This document shows positions 33,250 through 43,180 of a DNA stretch of 64,000 nt, piece after piece. The stretch is from Flavobacterium araucananum (GTDB lineage Bacteria > Bacteroidota > Bacteroidia > Flavobacteriales > Flavobacteriaceae). Within the stretch, counting starts at the first letter, position 1. Every line of letters begins with the position of its first letter. Location: contig NZ_MUGS01000017.1 in assembly GCF_002222055.1 (NCBI RefSeq), positions 18,850 through 82,849 of the forward strand, read 5' to 3'. The notes under the pieces are model-generated. The model ran no database searches. It worked only from the letters and a program-made list of their open reading frames with translations, and was not told the origin of the DNA. A program made the translations under genes and the position numbers.

Positions 33250-35883
33250 TTATTTCAATCCGGCTAAACTTTGCTCGATTGTAGCGATTTTTGCTAATGC
33301 ATCAGCTTCTTTTTGTCTTTCGTTTGCCAAAACTTTTTCAGGAGCTCCGCCAACAAATTTTTCGTTCGACAATTTTGCCTGAACTGATTTTAAGAAACCT
33401 TGTGTATACACTAATTCAGCTGTTAATTTTGCAATTTCTTCTTCGACATTAATATTTCCGGAAATCGGAATGAAATATTCATTTGATTTTACACGAAAAG
33501 ATAGTGCTCCGTCTACTTTTGCCGAAACATATTCGAAAGCTGAGATATTACCCAACTTCGTTACAATTGTATCAAAATAAGTAGAGATATTCTCACTATT
33601 GATCGCTTTTAATTCGATAGTATCTTTAAACGGAATATTCTTGTCTTTTCTAATCGTTCTGATTCCTGAAATTACTTCGATTGTACTTTCAAAATCAGAA
33701 ATTAAACCTGCGTTAAATGGTTTTAATTCCGGCCATGTAGAAACAATTAAAGCTTCTTCAGGAGTTCTGTCTGCAATTAAGTGCCAGATTTCCTCCGTTA
33801 AGAAAGGCATAAAAGGATGCAACAATTTAAGGTTACTTTCCAGCATTTCGATTGCTTTATCAAACGTTGCTTTGTCAATTGGTTGTTGATACGCTGGTTT
33901 GATCATTTCTAAAAACCAAGAACAGAAATCATCCCAAACCAATTTGTAAATTGCCATAAGAGAATCTGAAATTCTGTATTTTTCAAAATTATCTTCAATA
34001 TCAACCAATGTTTGTTGCAACTTTGCTTCGTACCATTCGATGGCTACTTTTGATGATTCCGGTTGCGCGATAGTTCCAGAAACTTCCCAACCTTTAATCA
34101 GTTTAAAGGCATTCCATATTTTGTTAGAAAATGCTTTTCCCTGATTGCATAATTCTTCATCAAACATAATATCGTTTCCGGCAGAAGCACTTAAAAGCAA
34201 TCCTACACGAACACCATCTGCACCAAATTTTTCGATCAGGTCCAGAGGATCAGGAGAATTCCCTAATGATTTAGACATTTTGCGACGTTGTTTGTCACGT
34301 ACTAAACCTGTTAAATATACATTTGTAAATGGTTTTTTGCCTGTATATTCGTAACCTGCAATAATCATTCTGGCAACCCAGAAAAATAAAATATCCGGAC
34401 CTGTAACCAAGTCATTTGTTGGATAATAATATTTGAAATCGGCACTTTCAGGATCCATAATTCCACCAAAAACTGACATTGGCCATAACCATGCCGAGAA
34501 CCAGGTATCTAATGCATCAACATCTTGTCTTAAGTTGTCGGTTGTTAGTTGTTGGTTATTGGTTCTTTCTTTTGCTAAAGCTAAAGCATCTTCGATGTTT
34601 TCAGCAACTACAAAATCTTCTTTTCCGTCTCCGTAATAAAAAGCCGGAATTCTGTGTCCCCACCATAACTGACGAGAAATATTCCAATCACGAATATTGT
34701 TTAACCAATGTGCATAAGTATTTTCAAAACGTTTAGGGTGCAATTTAATATCACCATCAACCAATACAGATTGAATTGCCGGTTTTACTAAATCTTCCAT
34801 TTTCAAAAACCACTGATCTGATAATCTTGGTTCGATTACTGCTTTGGTTCTTTCAGATGTTCCTACTTTATTCAAATGGATTTCTGTCTTTGCCAAAACT
34901 CCTGTTTCTTCCAATTCTTTTGCAATTTCAGTACGAACTACAAAACGATCTTTTCCCTGATAATGTAATCCGAAACTATTTAGTGTCGCATCTTCATTAA
35001 AAATATCAACGATTTCAAGATTGTGTTTCTCTCCAAGCGTTTTATCGTTCATGTCGTGCGCCGGAGTAACTTTTAGACATCCGGTTCCAAATTCTACATC
35101 TACATATTCATCTTCGATAATTGAAATCACTCTGCCACAAATAGGAACAATTGCTTTTTTACCTTTCAAATGTGTAAAACGCTCATCGTTTGGATTGATA
35201 CAAATTGCAGTATCTCCAAAAATAGTTTCGGGACGAGTTGTGGCAATGGTCAAAAATTCCTCAGTTCCCTCAATTTTATACTTTAGGAAAAATAATTTCC
35301 CTTGTTGTTCTTCATAAATAACTTCTTCGTCAGACAAAGTAGTTTTAGCTTCAGGATCCCAGTTTACCATGCGGTAACCTCTATAAATTAATCCTTTGTT
35401 ATATAAATCTACAAAAGAACGAATTACAGATGCTGACATATCAGGATCCATAGTAAATTTGGTTCTTTCCCAATCGCAGGAAGCTCCTAACTTTTTAAGC
35501 TGATCTAAGATTACTCCACCATATTTATCCGTCCATTCCCAGGCATGTGCTAAAAATTCTTCACGGGTAAGATCATTTTTATTGATTCCTTCGGCTTTTA
35601 GTTTTGCTACAACTTTAGCCTCTGTTGCGATAGATGCGTGATCTGTTCCGGGCACCCAACAAGCATTTAAACCTTTAAGACGCGCTCTACGAATTAAAAC
35701 ATCCTGAATTGTATTGTTCAACATGTGCCCCATATGCAAGACTCCTGTCACGTTTGGTGGCGGAATTACAATTGTATAAGGTGTTCTATGATCTGGCTCA
35801 GAATGAAAATAATTATTTTTCATCCAGTAATCATACCATTTATTCTCGATCGTTTTAGCGTCAAATTGTGCTGGAATACTCAT
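33250..35883 (-). CDS. valS: Valine-tRNA ligase
   Basis: The product has 877 aa, full length for bacterial ValRS, which charges tRNA-Val with valine and edits Thr-tRNA. HIGH motif: PPPNVTGVLHMGHMLN at about 40-55. The CP1 editing domain is at about 190-350 (TIATTRPETIFGDTAI, GTGCLKVTPAHD). KMSKS motif: RRKMSKSLGNSPDP near 535. Anticodon domain after that, and the C-terminal coiled-coil arm at about 805-877 (EEIAKLTAELVYTQGFLKS). All are intact. It starts at ATG 35883; the gap before it holds dispersed TTTAATCG-type repeats and a TACTTTTG element on its strand (36079-36072). Confidence 0.97.
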   Translation of the reverse strand: MSIPAQFDAKTIENKWYDYWMKNNYFHSEPDHRTPYTIVIPPPNVTGVLHMGHMLNNTIQDVLIRRARLKGLNACWVPGTDHASIATEAKVVAKLKAEGINKNDLTREEFLAHAWEWTDKYGGVILDQLKKLGASCDWERTKFTMDPDMSASVIRSFVDLYNKGLIYRGYRMVNWDPEAKTTLSDEEVIYEEQQGKLFFLKYKIEGTEEFLTIATTRPETIFGDTAICINPNDERFTHLKGKKAIVPICGRVISIIEDEYVDVEFGTGCLKVTPAHDMNDKTLGEKHNLEIVDIFNEDATLNSFGLHYQGKDRFVVRTEIAKELEETGVLAKTEIHLNKVGTSERTKAVIEPRLSDQWFLKMEDLVKPAIQSVLVDGDIKLHPKRFENTYAHWLNNIRDWNISRQLWWGHRIPAFYYGDGKEDFVVAENIEDALALAKERTNNQQLTTDNLRQDVDALDTWFSAWLWPMSVFGGIMDPESADFKYYYPTNDLVTGPDILFFWVARMIIAGYEYTGKKPFTNVYLTGLVRDKQRRKMSKSLGNSPDPLDLIEKFGADGVRVGLLLSASAGNDIMFDEELCNQGKAFSNKIWNAFKLIKGWEVSGTIAQPESSKVAIEWYEAKLQQTLVDIEDNFEKYRISDSLMAIYKLVWDDFCSWFLEMIKPAYQQPIDKATFDKAIEMLESNLKLLHPFMPFLTEEIWHLIADRTPEEALIVSTWPELKPFNAGLISDFESTIEVISGIRTIRKDKNIPFKDTIELKAINSENISTYFDTIVTKLGNISAFEYVSAKVDGALSFRVKSNEYFIPISGNINVEEEIAKLTAELVYTQGFLKSVQAKLSNEKFVGGAPEKVLANERQKEADALAKIATIEQSLAGLK

Positions 35884-35889
35884 TTATTA

Positions 35890-36035
35890 TAAATATGTTT
35901 AATCGTTAAATTTGTTGATTTGTTTAATCGTTGGCCCATTAAGTCTGTCTAGTTGCTCATTTGTTTTTGCACTTTTTTTTAATCGTAATTTTATTTATCA
36001 ATTAAACGCCCAAACAGTTAAACAAATAAACCTTT
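35890..36035. repeat. AT-rich dispersed TTTAATCGTT-type repeat, locus 1
   Basis: TGTTTAATCGTTAAATTTG and GATTTGTTTAATCGTTGG occur on the left; their complement-type words (ATTAAACGCC, CAGTTAAACAAATAAACC) occur at 36000-36030. The same words recur at 46702-46796, 47172-47250 and 54900-54995. Confidence 0.6.
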
Positions 36036-36170
36036 TAAACTTTGGTTCAATTTTTGTAATTATATTGACAACAAAAGTAAATAATTAAGTAGACTATAAA
36101 AAGCGAATTATTAATTTGTGTGTTAATTAAAAGAATGTATATTTACTTACAACTTTAAAACAATTTCAAA

Positions 36171-36551
36171 ATGAAAAATGTAGCCTCTTTTATTGCAGTC
36201 GTATTGTTTAGCGCAATAAGTTATGCACAAAACGGCCCAAAAATTGAATTTGCAGCCCCGGACAATACAATTGATTATGGAAAAATTTCGAAAAGTGATA
36301 ACGGAGTTCGATCTTTTGAATTTACAAACACAGGAGATGCACCTCTATTAATTACAGGAGCAGAATCTACAGTAAGTACTATAGTTGTTACAAAACCTGC
36401 AGCAGCAGTTATGCCCGGTAAAAAAGGTAAAATTGATGTAAAATACAATATGGCTGCCGGTCCTATCCGTAAAACAATTACAGTCGAAAGCAATGCTGTA
36501 AATTATCCTGATGGCAGAGTTGCTTTAAAAATTAAAGGTGAAGTTTTGTAA
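36171..36551 (+). CDS. DUF1573 family secreted protein
   Basis: The product has 126 aa, with a signal peptide to about residue 20 (FSAISYAQ). The mature part is a single Ig-like/MSP-like beta-sandwich: IDYGKISKSDNGVRSFEFTN, TGDAPLLITGAESTVST, PGKKGKIDVKYNMAAGPIRK. This is DUF1573, a periplasmic or surface family of Bacteroidota with no known role. It ends with a strong terminator shared with the next, convergent gene. Confidence 0.88.
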   Translation: MKNVASFIAVVLFSAISYAQNGPKIEFAAPDNTIDYGKISKSDNGVRSFEFTNTGDAPLLITGAESTVSTIVVTKPAAAVMPGKKGKIDVKYNMAAGPIRKTITVESNAVNYPDGRVALKIKGEVL

Positions 36552-36569
36552 AAAAAATCTAAAAATAGC

Positions 36570-36602
36570 AAAAGCCGTTTCTATAAGAAACGGCTTTTTT
36601 TG
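36570..36602. terminator. Bidirectional terminator
   Basis: Arms 36570-36581 and 36587-36598 (AAAAGCCGTTTC / GAAACGGCTTTT), loop 5 nt, A and T runs on both sides. Confidence 0.9.
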
Positions 36603-36610
36603 TACCTCAT

Positions 36611-37093
36611 TTATTTACCCTTACACTCAGCAGTAGTAAATTTATATTTTACACGATCAAAATCTATCGGTTGATCTTTGACCAAATAAGTCACACCCAT
36701 CGTGGTTTGCATAGTCCCGTTGCCCAGAATAAGCTGGTTTTCACGTTTTAAAAATGCCAAAGGATTTTTGAATATTTTATTTTTATTTGTGCTGTCAACA
36801 AAGGTATAATCTGCAAATAAAGTATCTCCGCGGAATTCTCCTTTTATATCACCGGTTCTTTCAGGAGCATTAGCAACTTTCATTACCATGTTTCCTGTTA
36901 TTTTTCCGCTTTTCAAAGTATTTAAGGTAATATCAATAGTGTCTTTTTCGTAGACTGCTTTATAGCATTGTACACTTACCGGTTTTTCGCTAATAGCTTT
37001 TGCAGCTTCAACCGCTTTTGTGTCTTCATTTTTTTTACAGCTTTGAAATCCAAGACAGACCAAAAGTGTACACGATAGGACTAGATTCTTCAT
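36611..37093 (-). CDS. Lipoprotein of unknown function
   Basis: The product has 160 aa. Lipoprotein signal with hydrophobic core LVLSCTLLVCLGFQSC; the lipidated residue would be Cys19, then KK. The mature part is beta-rich with VSVQCYKAVYEKDTIDITLN, KSGKITGNMVMKVANAPERTG and a C-terminal YKFTTAECKGK; the two later Cys residues could form a disulfide. No family recognised. It converges on the DUF1573 gene. Confidence 0.75.
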   Translation of the reverse strand: MKNLVLSCTLLVCLGFQSCKKNEDTKAVEAAKAISEKPVSVQCYKAVYEKDTIDITLNTLKSGKITGNMVMKVANAPERTGDIKGEFRGDTLFADYTFVDSTNKNKIFKNPLAFLKRENQLILGNGTMQTTMGVTYLVKDQPIDFDRVKYKFTTAECKGK

Positions 37094-37142
37094 AATTATA
37101 TTTTTTTTAAGTTCATTGTTACATTATAAAGTTAAATAAAAA

Positions 37143-37164
37143 AGAAGCCCAAAAAAAGGCTTCT
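37143..37164 (-). terminator. Terminator of the T9SS-linked operon
   Basis: Arms 37143-37149 and 37158-37164 (AGAAGCC / GGCTTCT), with T run on the minus strand. It follows the OmpA gene that ends at 37247. Confidence 0.65.
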
Positions 37165-37246
37165 AAAATTAAAATTTACATTTTTTATATCAACCTGAAA
37201 AGTTTTAAGAACCTGTTAGATTAACTAACTGTGTATAAAACTACCG

Positions 37247-39427
37247 CTATAAATTTGTGATTACAAATTCACTTCTTCTGTTCAATTCATGTTCTTCTTC
37301 TGAGCAAGCTTCGTCTGTTTTACATTTTATAATAGGGACAGATTCTCCATAACCTTTTGCTAGTACTCTTTTTGCCGTCACGCCAGATTGTATGATAAAA
37401 TCTCTGGTAGAATTGGCTCTTTTTTGAGACAGGTCTTCATTAAATTTTGCATTTCCTCTTGAATCTGTATGCGAACCAATTTCAATAACCATTTCAGGAT
37501 ATTTCTTCATCAATTGTACAACACGACCCAAAACAACCTTCGATTCCTTACGGATATACCACATATTATAATCAAAATAAATAGGATCTGTTTTAATAAT
37601 CAATCTGTCCTTATCTCTTACAATATCTTTCTCGTCGATTAATATTTGTTTTATTTTTTCTTTTTTCTTGATTTCAGTTGCGGCAATTTCGGCTACTTTC
37701 TCTTTTTTCTTAATTTCTGCTGCCACAATTTGATCTGCTTTCGCTTTTTTCTCTGCTTCTTTTAGCGCAATAATCGCCAATGCCTCTTTTTCTTTGCTGC
37801 GTTTTGTTTCAATTTCCTCCTCTTTCTTTTTAGTTTCGGCAATTTGTTGTTCTTCTTGTTTGATAACTTCCAGAGATTTTAATGCCATCGAAGCATCATT
37901 GCTTGCCTCTCGTGTTGTTCCTGAAGACAAGGATCTTGATTCACTTGTATATTTTTCTTTAGATGCCAAAACAGTAAATGACTTTTCGCATTCAACTGTA
38001 AAACTAAATTTTCCGTCAGCAGTCGTCGTAACGGTATTTAACGTTTTTTGATTGGAATCCTGCAAAATTACAGTTGCATTTTCTAATGCCAATTTGGTAT
38101 CAACATCCGTAATTGTTCCTGCAATAAACTGTTTGCAATCTTCGACAATTAAATCTTTAATTTCTTTAAACCAATAAATATCATCGCTGCCTTTTCCGCC
38201 TTCTCTGTTGGATGCAAAAAAGCCTTCTTTGCTATCTGAATCTATAGTAAAGGAGAAATCATCTAAATTCGAGTTCAGGGGCAAACCAACATTTACAGGT
38301 TTTGAATATTCATTTTGGTTCATATCCGAAACAAAAACATCCAGCGATCCATATCCCAAATGACCATCTGATGAAAAATAAAGTTTATTATCCTGAGAAG
38401 CAAAGGGAAATTGTTCTCTTTTCTCTGTATTAATAGTCGGTCCTAAGTTTCGTGGTGTATCAAATGCTCCTTTGTTAATATTTACCGAATAAATATCAAA
38501 AGAACCTAATGTTCCCGGCATATCCGATGCAAAGTACAATACTTTTTCGTCTGGACTAAGGGCAGGATGCTCTACGGAATAATTTGGACTGTTAAACGGA
38601 AGTGACACTATATTTGTCCATTTACCGTCGACCAGGTCAGCTTTAAAAATCTGAAGGTTCGAAATTTTCTGATCATTTGTTTTTTTGCTTCCATTTTTAG
38701 AATTATTACGGGTAAAATAAATCGTTTTCCCGTCTTTTGTAAAAACAGGATTCGATTCATGCATTCCGGTTTTTAATTCTTTGGCAAAATAATGCACAAG
38801 AGAATCTGCCGAGTTCATATTACTAATAGGAATTTCGACTAAATTAAGGTACGTTTCATTATCCCATTTAAACTTTTTATCAAAAATTCCAGGCTTTAGT
38901 TTTACTCCGGCAAAAACCAAATTCTCCTTATATTTTACGGCTCCAAACTCAGAATTTGGGGTATTTATGGCTAAATTTTTAATTTCAAATCGTTGCCCGA
39001 TTGCCGAAACATTTTCTAAGGTTTTACTATCAATTTCAAAATTCGCAACATCATCATTATTACCTGATTTTGCATAATATTCTTTTAATGCTGTATTGGC
39101 ATCGTCATAACTATTGCTTGCTTTTAAGGTTTGAGCATACCTGAAATAATAATTGCGATCTAGATCATTGCTGTAATTTTGAATCAGAAGTCTGTAATAG
39201 CGCTGGGCTTTGATCAATTCATTGGTATAAAAATAAGAGTCTGCCAGATTTTTTATCACTTCCTGCGAAGGTTTCTTTTCTGCTAACTTTTCATATAAGA
39301 TAATTGCCTCACTGTAATATGTTTTATCAAAAAATCGCTTGGCTCTAGCCAATTCGAGATCCTGAGCATTTATAAACTGTATTGAAAATACGAATATAAT
39401 AACGAGTAGTTTTTTCATATTTTTCAT
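37247..39427 (-). CDS. OmpA-family protein with TPR and WD40-like (PD40) repeats, PorE-like
   Basis: Signal peptide MKKLLVIIFVFSIQFINAQ; TPR-like helices at about 20-130 (AKRFFDKTYYSEAIILYEKL); PD40 beta-propeller segments at about 230-410 (HPALSPDEKVLYFASDMPGT, FPFASQDNKLYFSSDGHLG); a CarboxypepD-like segment (AGTITDVDTKLALENATV); a Lys/Glu-rich coiled coil; and a C-terminal OmpA domain that binds peptidoglycan (IGSHTDSRGNAKFNEDLSQK). This matches PorE-type proteins of the type IX secretion and gliding machinery. The frame is open further up to 39460, but that would overlap the end of the PorP gene and precede the signal; ATG 39427 or 39418 fits best. Last gene of the operon. Confidence 0.85.
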   Translation of the reverse strand: MKNMKKLLVIIFVFSIQFINAQDLELARAKRFFDKTYYSEAIILYEKLAEKKPSQEVIKNLADSYFYTNELIKAQRYYRLLIQNYSNDLDRNYYFRYAQTLKASNSYDDANTALKEYYAKSGNNDDVANFEIDSKTLENVSAIGQRFEIKNLAINTPNSEFGAVKYKENLVFAGVKLKPGIFDKKFKWDNETYLNLVEIPISNMNSADSLVHYFAKELKTGMHESNPVFTKDGKTIYFTRNNSKNGSKKTNDQKISNLQIFKADLVDGKWTNIVSLPFNSPNYSVEHPALSPDEKVLYFASDMPGTLGSFDIYSVNINKGAFDTPRNLGPTINTEKREQFPFASQDNKLYFSSDGHLGYGSLDVFVSDMNQNEYSKPVNVGLPLNSNLDDFSFTIDSDSKEGFFASNREGGKGSDDIYWFKEIKDLIVEDCKQFIAGTITDVDTKLALENATVILQDSNQKTLNTVTTTADGKFSFTVECEKSFTVLASKEKYTSESRSLSSGTTREASNDASMALKSLEVIKQEEQQIAETKKKEEEIETKRSKEKEALAIIALKEAEKKAKADQIVAAEIKKKEKVAEIAATEIKKKEKIKQILIDEKDIVRDKDRLIIKTDPIYFDYNMWYIRKESKVVLGRVVQLMKKYPEMVIEIGSHTDSRGNAKFNEDLSQKRANSTRDFIIQSGVTAKRVLAKGYGESVPIIKCKTDEACSEEEHELNRRSEFVITNL

Positions 39428-39428
39428 T

Positions 39429-40358
39429 TTAGAAGAATCTTGGTGATTTATCGTATCCATTGCCTAGTAAATCTAAATTAAAGAGAAGCATAATTTCGTG
39501 TGTTCCAGAATTAAACTGCCCCATATTCGAAAGAGTATGATCATAAGCATACCCTACTCTAAGCGAAGGTGTAACATTTATATTCATCAAGGCACTTACG
39601 GCATCATTGACTCTGTAAGCAGCACCCAGCTCAAACTTATTGTTGTACAACACATTTGCGGTAAGGTCTACAGAAATTGGTGCTCCTGCTACAAATTTTG
39701 ACATGAATGCCGGTTTTAATTTGACCCTGTCATTGATCTGAAAAACATATCCGGCAGTCAAAAAAGTATGTATATTCTCTGATCCGTACGCATTGATTCC
39801 GGACTTTTCTTCGATGTGTTTAGAGCTCAACAAATTTGGCGCTGACAATCCTACATAAAAATTATCCCTAAAATAGTAGGCGCCTACTCCAATGTTTGGT
39901 TTGGTTACGTTTATATTTTCGGCAAAAGCCAGATCAGTTTGCGGATCGCTAAATTTAAATCCATTAAAATTGGTTTGCAGCGTAGTAAAACCTGCTTTTA
40001 GTCCTAACGAAAGTTTATTTTTTCCTCCCAGATTTAAGACATACGAAAAATCAGCATAAAAATTATTTTCTTTTTTTGCGCCATCACCTATATCATCAGA
40101 TACTAATGATAAACCCACTTCGACTTTATCAGTCACGGCAGTATGCCCAAAAAAGGTAAATGTTTTTGGTGCTCCAACGGCTCCAACCCATTGTGTTCTG
40201 TAGAGTCCTCCAAGATTCAACATTGCAGGAACTCCTGTTGCGTATGCAGGATTTACAACACTCATATTGTACATATAATGTGTGTATTCCGGATCTTGTT
40301 GCGCTGACAACGATGTTATATAAAAGAGAAAGGATATAAAAAGTATTATTTTTTTCAT
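39429..40358 (-). CDS. PorP/SprF family type IX secretion membrane protein
   Basis: The product has 309 aa. Signal peptide (ISFLFYITSLSAQ) followed by QDPEYTHYMYNMSVVNPAYA, the signature opening of PorP/SprF proteins, then GLYRTQWVGAVGAPKTFTFF and a barrel of about 14 strands (VRVGYAYDHTLSNMG-like LRVGYAYDHTLSNMGQF, GTHEIMLLFNLD). PorP/SprF proteins hold or anchor T9SS type B cargo at the outer membrane. The gene lies between its presumed cargo (upstream, CHU_C-type) and the OmpA/PorE-like gene, the standard order. The next gene starts 2 bp after its stop. Confidence 0.93.
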   Translation of the reverse strand: MKKIILFISFLFYITSLSAQQDPEYTHYMYNMSVVNPAYATGVPAMLNLGGLYRTQWVGAVGAPKTFTFFGHTAVTDKVEVGLSLVSDDIGDGAKKENNFYADFSYVLNLGGKNKLSLGLKAGFTTLQTNFNGFKFSDPQTDLAFAENINVTKPNIGVGAYYFRDNFYVGLSAPNLLSSKHIEEKSGINAYGSENIHTFLTAGYVFQINDRVKLKPAFMSKFVAGAPISVDLTANVLYNNKFELGAAYRVNDAVSALMNINVTPSLRVGYAYDHTLSNMGQFNSGTHEIMLLFNLDLLGNGYDKSPRFF

Positions 40359-40390
40359 TTGAAAATTATATTAAATAAGATAAAAAGGAA

Positions 40391-43021
40391 TTATCTATTT
40401 AGGTAAAGTCGCCCTTGCTGCGGACGTCTGCTGTCTTTATTAAAATTGATAATATAAAAATAGACCCCGTTTGGCGCAATTCCATCTCCAAAACCGGCAG
40501 CTTCAGAATTTCTTCCGTCCCAATTGGGTTTACTTATATTTCCTTTAAACATTACGTTTCCGTATCTATTGAAAATTTCAAGGGTATAATCCGGGTATAA
40601 ATATTCAATATCAGGAATTCTGAAAGTATCGTTTATATTGTCTCCGTTTGGCGAAAATCCATCAGGAATAAAAAATGCATATTGCGAAACATCACAATCG
40701 ATTAATGAAACCGTAACTTCGAGATTGGTATCAGAAATACAATCTGTTACTGCCGAAAGATCGAAGCCGTAATACCTCGCTTTATGAACGAGCAAGGTTG
40801 TTGAAGCCAATAAATTTCCGTTGATTTCTGCGTCGTACCACGCAACTGTCGAAGGTACATTGGTCGCTTTTGATAAATCTGAAATAGTAGGATTTTCTAA
40901 ACCGCAAAAATCTGTTCCGCCCGTATTTAAGATTGGAGCCGGAGTATCGTTTACTAAGACCGCAATCATAGTGGGTGCTGAACTACAACGTTCTGCTGAG
41001 GTTTCTCTCAAGTAAAGATATTCTGTTTTTAGAAGATAAGAATCTGCCAAAGCCGCTGTTGCCGTAGTAGAACTGTACCATTTATATTGAGAGCCGCGGG
41101 GTACTAAATTTGCAATTGTTGCCCTGTCTACTTTACAAAATATCTGATTGCCAGCAGTTGGTGCAACCGGAATATTATTTATTAAAAAATTATCAGACAC
41201 GCTGGTTAAACTAACATCGCAAGTAGTGGTATTATTCTTTAAACTTATGGCAGAAATTGTTGTCGATCCGGTATTTAGAACCAAAGCTGGCGGAATTATA
41301 AAACTGGCGTTTCCGTTATCCACCGTTAATACAACGGTTTGCAATGTCGAAGAATTATTTCCCGAAAGTGTATACGAAAAGGTTGCCGTAGTTAGATTTC
41401 CTAATCCGGAAACCGCAACCGCAACCGGATCATTCAAGCAAACATCCTGCACCAATACCTTTACTGTCGCTGCATTGGGCAAAGGATTAATGATTAGATT
41501 TCCCTGAACATTTGCCAAATTAGAACAATTTCCTCCCGCAGTATTGGTAATTTTAATAATGGTTATAGTCGATACCCCACTTTTTATATTGATGTTTCCG
41601 GGAATTACAAAACCTGAAGTTCCTCCTGTAACCTGAATATTCGCTGTTTGACCTGTTGCAAAATTATCTCCTGTTATATTGTAAACGATATTGTAGTTGC
41701 CATTTGATAATTGGGCTGCATTTGAAATTTGAATAAATGCATTCTTGTTCTGACATATTGGAGTTGCAGTTAAAACGGCTCCGTCAAAATTGGGTAATGG
41801 ATTAATTTTTAAATCATCAGATAAATTGGCCACTATATTTACACAAGCGCCTTTGCTTGCTGTTGCAACAATGCTGGTAACATTTACAATAAAGGTTCCT
41901 ACCTGCTTAAAATAAGATGATTTTAGAGGAAAGCTAATTACTCCGTTTACAAAGTTTGCTGTTACGGTTTCTGATCCTCCGTTTGGTCCGGAGACATTAA
42001 AAGTTACTTTATATTGTCCGTTTGCAATCGCTTCCGGTCCTTGTGTAATTCTTGCCACGTAGGTGGCGGTAGCAATTTTATCCTCGCAAATATCTGAATC
42101 AATTGCTAATTTTGCTCCTGTAAAATCAAGCCTTTTTTCGATTGTAATCGTTACAGAGGTAGTTTTATCCGGGCAAATTCTATTATCAGGAAAAGATCGT
42201 ACGGTATAATTATAAGCGTATTCTCCGGGACCAAAATTATCAAATATCTCCTGTAGATTTATGTTATGATCTGTCAATGAGGTTAATCCAACACCAGTCC
42301 ATTCTCCTCCCATATCTTCGCCGGCAAGTAATGTATGAAGATCTAAATTGGTATAGGGGGCTAAATCCGTACTTCCGCACAACAACAAATCATTACCAGT
42401 TCCGGGTTCCGGTGCCTTAAAAATAGTTACTGTTACTTTTACTGACGGATCTGTTACAGAACAGGGAGCCACTGCAGGAACGGTATACGTAAATTCAAAT
42501 GATCCATCGAGCCCAGTAATTGGAATTATTGCATCTACAGGCTGTCCCGCACTATTGGTCCAGCTACCATTGGAGTGTGGTCCCATTCCGGTACTATTAA
42601 AGGCGGTAAAAAGATTAAAAGTTTCTTTTGAACTACATTCTGTTGCAAATGGTGAAGGAGATCCGGGATATGAACCTATTGTGATTGTTATAGTAGATTT
42701 ATTGTCTGTACATCCGGCAACACCGGCAACGGTATAAGTATAATGATAAACACCTCCGCTGCGGATCAGTTGTGCGTTTAACATACCTGTAGCAGGATTT
42801 AAACCTCTTGAATTATTATCGTCAGACCATGTACCGCCAGCAGTTGGCGTACCACCTAATAAAGCAAATAATGAAATGGTTTTGTTTACCGGATTCTCAA
42901 TATTACAAATTACTTTGCTGCCATCATTCCCTGCACATTGTGCGTAAATTTGTAGAGGTAAAACTGATAAAAGTATAAAAAACAATAAAAATTGTAATAC
43001 ATTAGGGTATTTTTTGACCAT
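40391..43021 (-). CDS. T9SS type B secreted surface protein with gliding-motility C-terminal domain
   Basis: The product has 876 aa. Signal peptide to about 27 (VLPLQIYAQ). A series of Ig-like beta-domains follows, with GGTPTAGGTWSDDNNSRG (Por-like repeat units), YHYTYTVAGVAGCTDNKSTI and several NGNYNIVYNITG/ATFSYTLSGN type repeats. The last 90 residues are the type B sorting domain: FFIPDGFSPNGDNINDTFRI, YPDYTLEIFNRYGNVMFKG, PNGVYFYIINFN. It should cross the outer membrane by T9SS and stay attached by the downstream PorP/SprF protein. First gene of the operon. Binding partner or substrate unknown. Confidence 0.9.
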   Translation of the reverse strand: MVKKYPNVLQFLLFFILLSVLPLQIYAQCAGNDGSKVICNIENPVNKTISLFALLGGTPTAGGTWSDDNNSRGLNPATGMLNAQLIRSGGVYHYTYTVAGVAGCTDNKSTITITIGSYPGSPSPFATECSSKETFNLFTAFNSTGMGPHSNGSWTNSAGQPVDAIIPITGLDGSFEFTYTVPAVAPCSVTDPSVKVTVTIFKAPEPGTGNDLLLCGSTDLAPYTNLDLHTLLAGEDMGGEWTGVGLTSLTDHNINLQEIFDNFGPGEYAYNYTVRSFPDNRICPDKTTSVTITIEKRLDFTGAKLAIDSDICEDKIATATYVARITQGPEAIANGQYKVTFNVSGPNGGSETVTANFVNGVISFPLKSSYFKQVGTFIVNVTSIVATASKGACVNIVANLSDDLKINPLPNFDGAVLTATPICQNKNAFIQISNAAQLSNGNYNIVYNITGDNFATGQTANIQVTGGTSGFVIPGNINIKSGVSTITIIKITNTAGGNCSNLANVQGNLIINPLPNAATVKVLVQDVCLNDPVAVAVSGLGNLTTATFSYTLSGNNSSTLQTVVLTVDNGNASFIIPPALVLNTGSTTISAISLKNNTTTCDVSLTSVSDNFLINNIPVAPTAGNQIFCKVDRATIANLVPRGSQYKWYSSTTATAALADSYLLKTEYLYLRETSAERCSSAPTMIAVLVNDTPAPILNTGGTDFCGLENPTISDLSKATNVPSTVAWYDAEINGNLLASTTLLVHKARYYGFDLSAVTDCISDTNLEVTVSLIDCDVSQYAFFIPDGFSPNGDNINDTFRIPDIEYLYPDYTLEIFNRYGNVMFKGNISKPNWDGRNSEAAGFGDGIAPNGVYFYIINFNKDSRRPQQGRLYLNR

Positions 43022-43180
43022 AAACTCTTATTTTTTTATAAACATAATAAAATAATAACGTTACTTAGACAAAAAACCCGATTTAACAGTTAAATTTTCA
43101 CAAAATTCAATCAAACCTATAAATAAGCAGTAATTATAACCAATTTTTTCAAAAATTTTAAATAATTACAAATGAAGAAC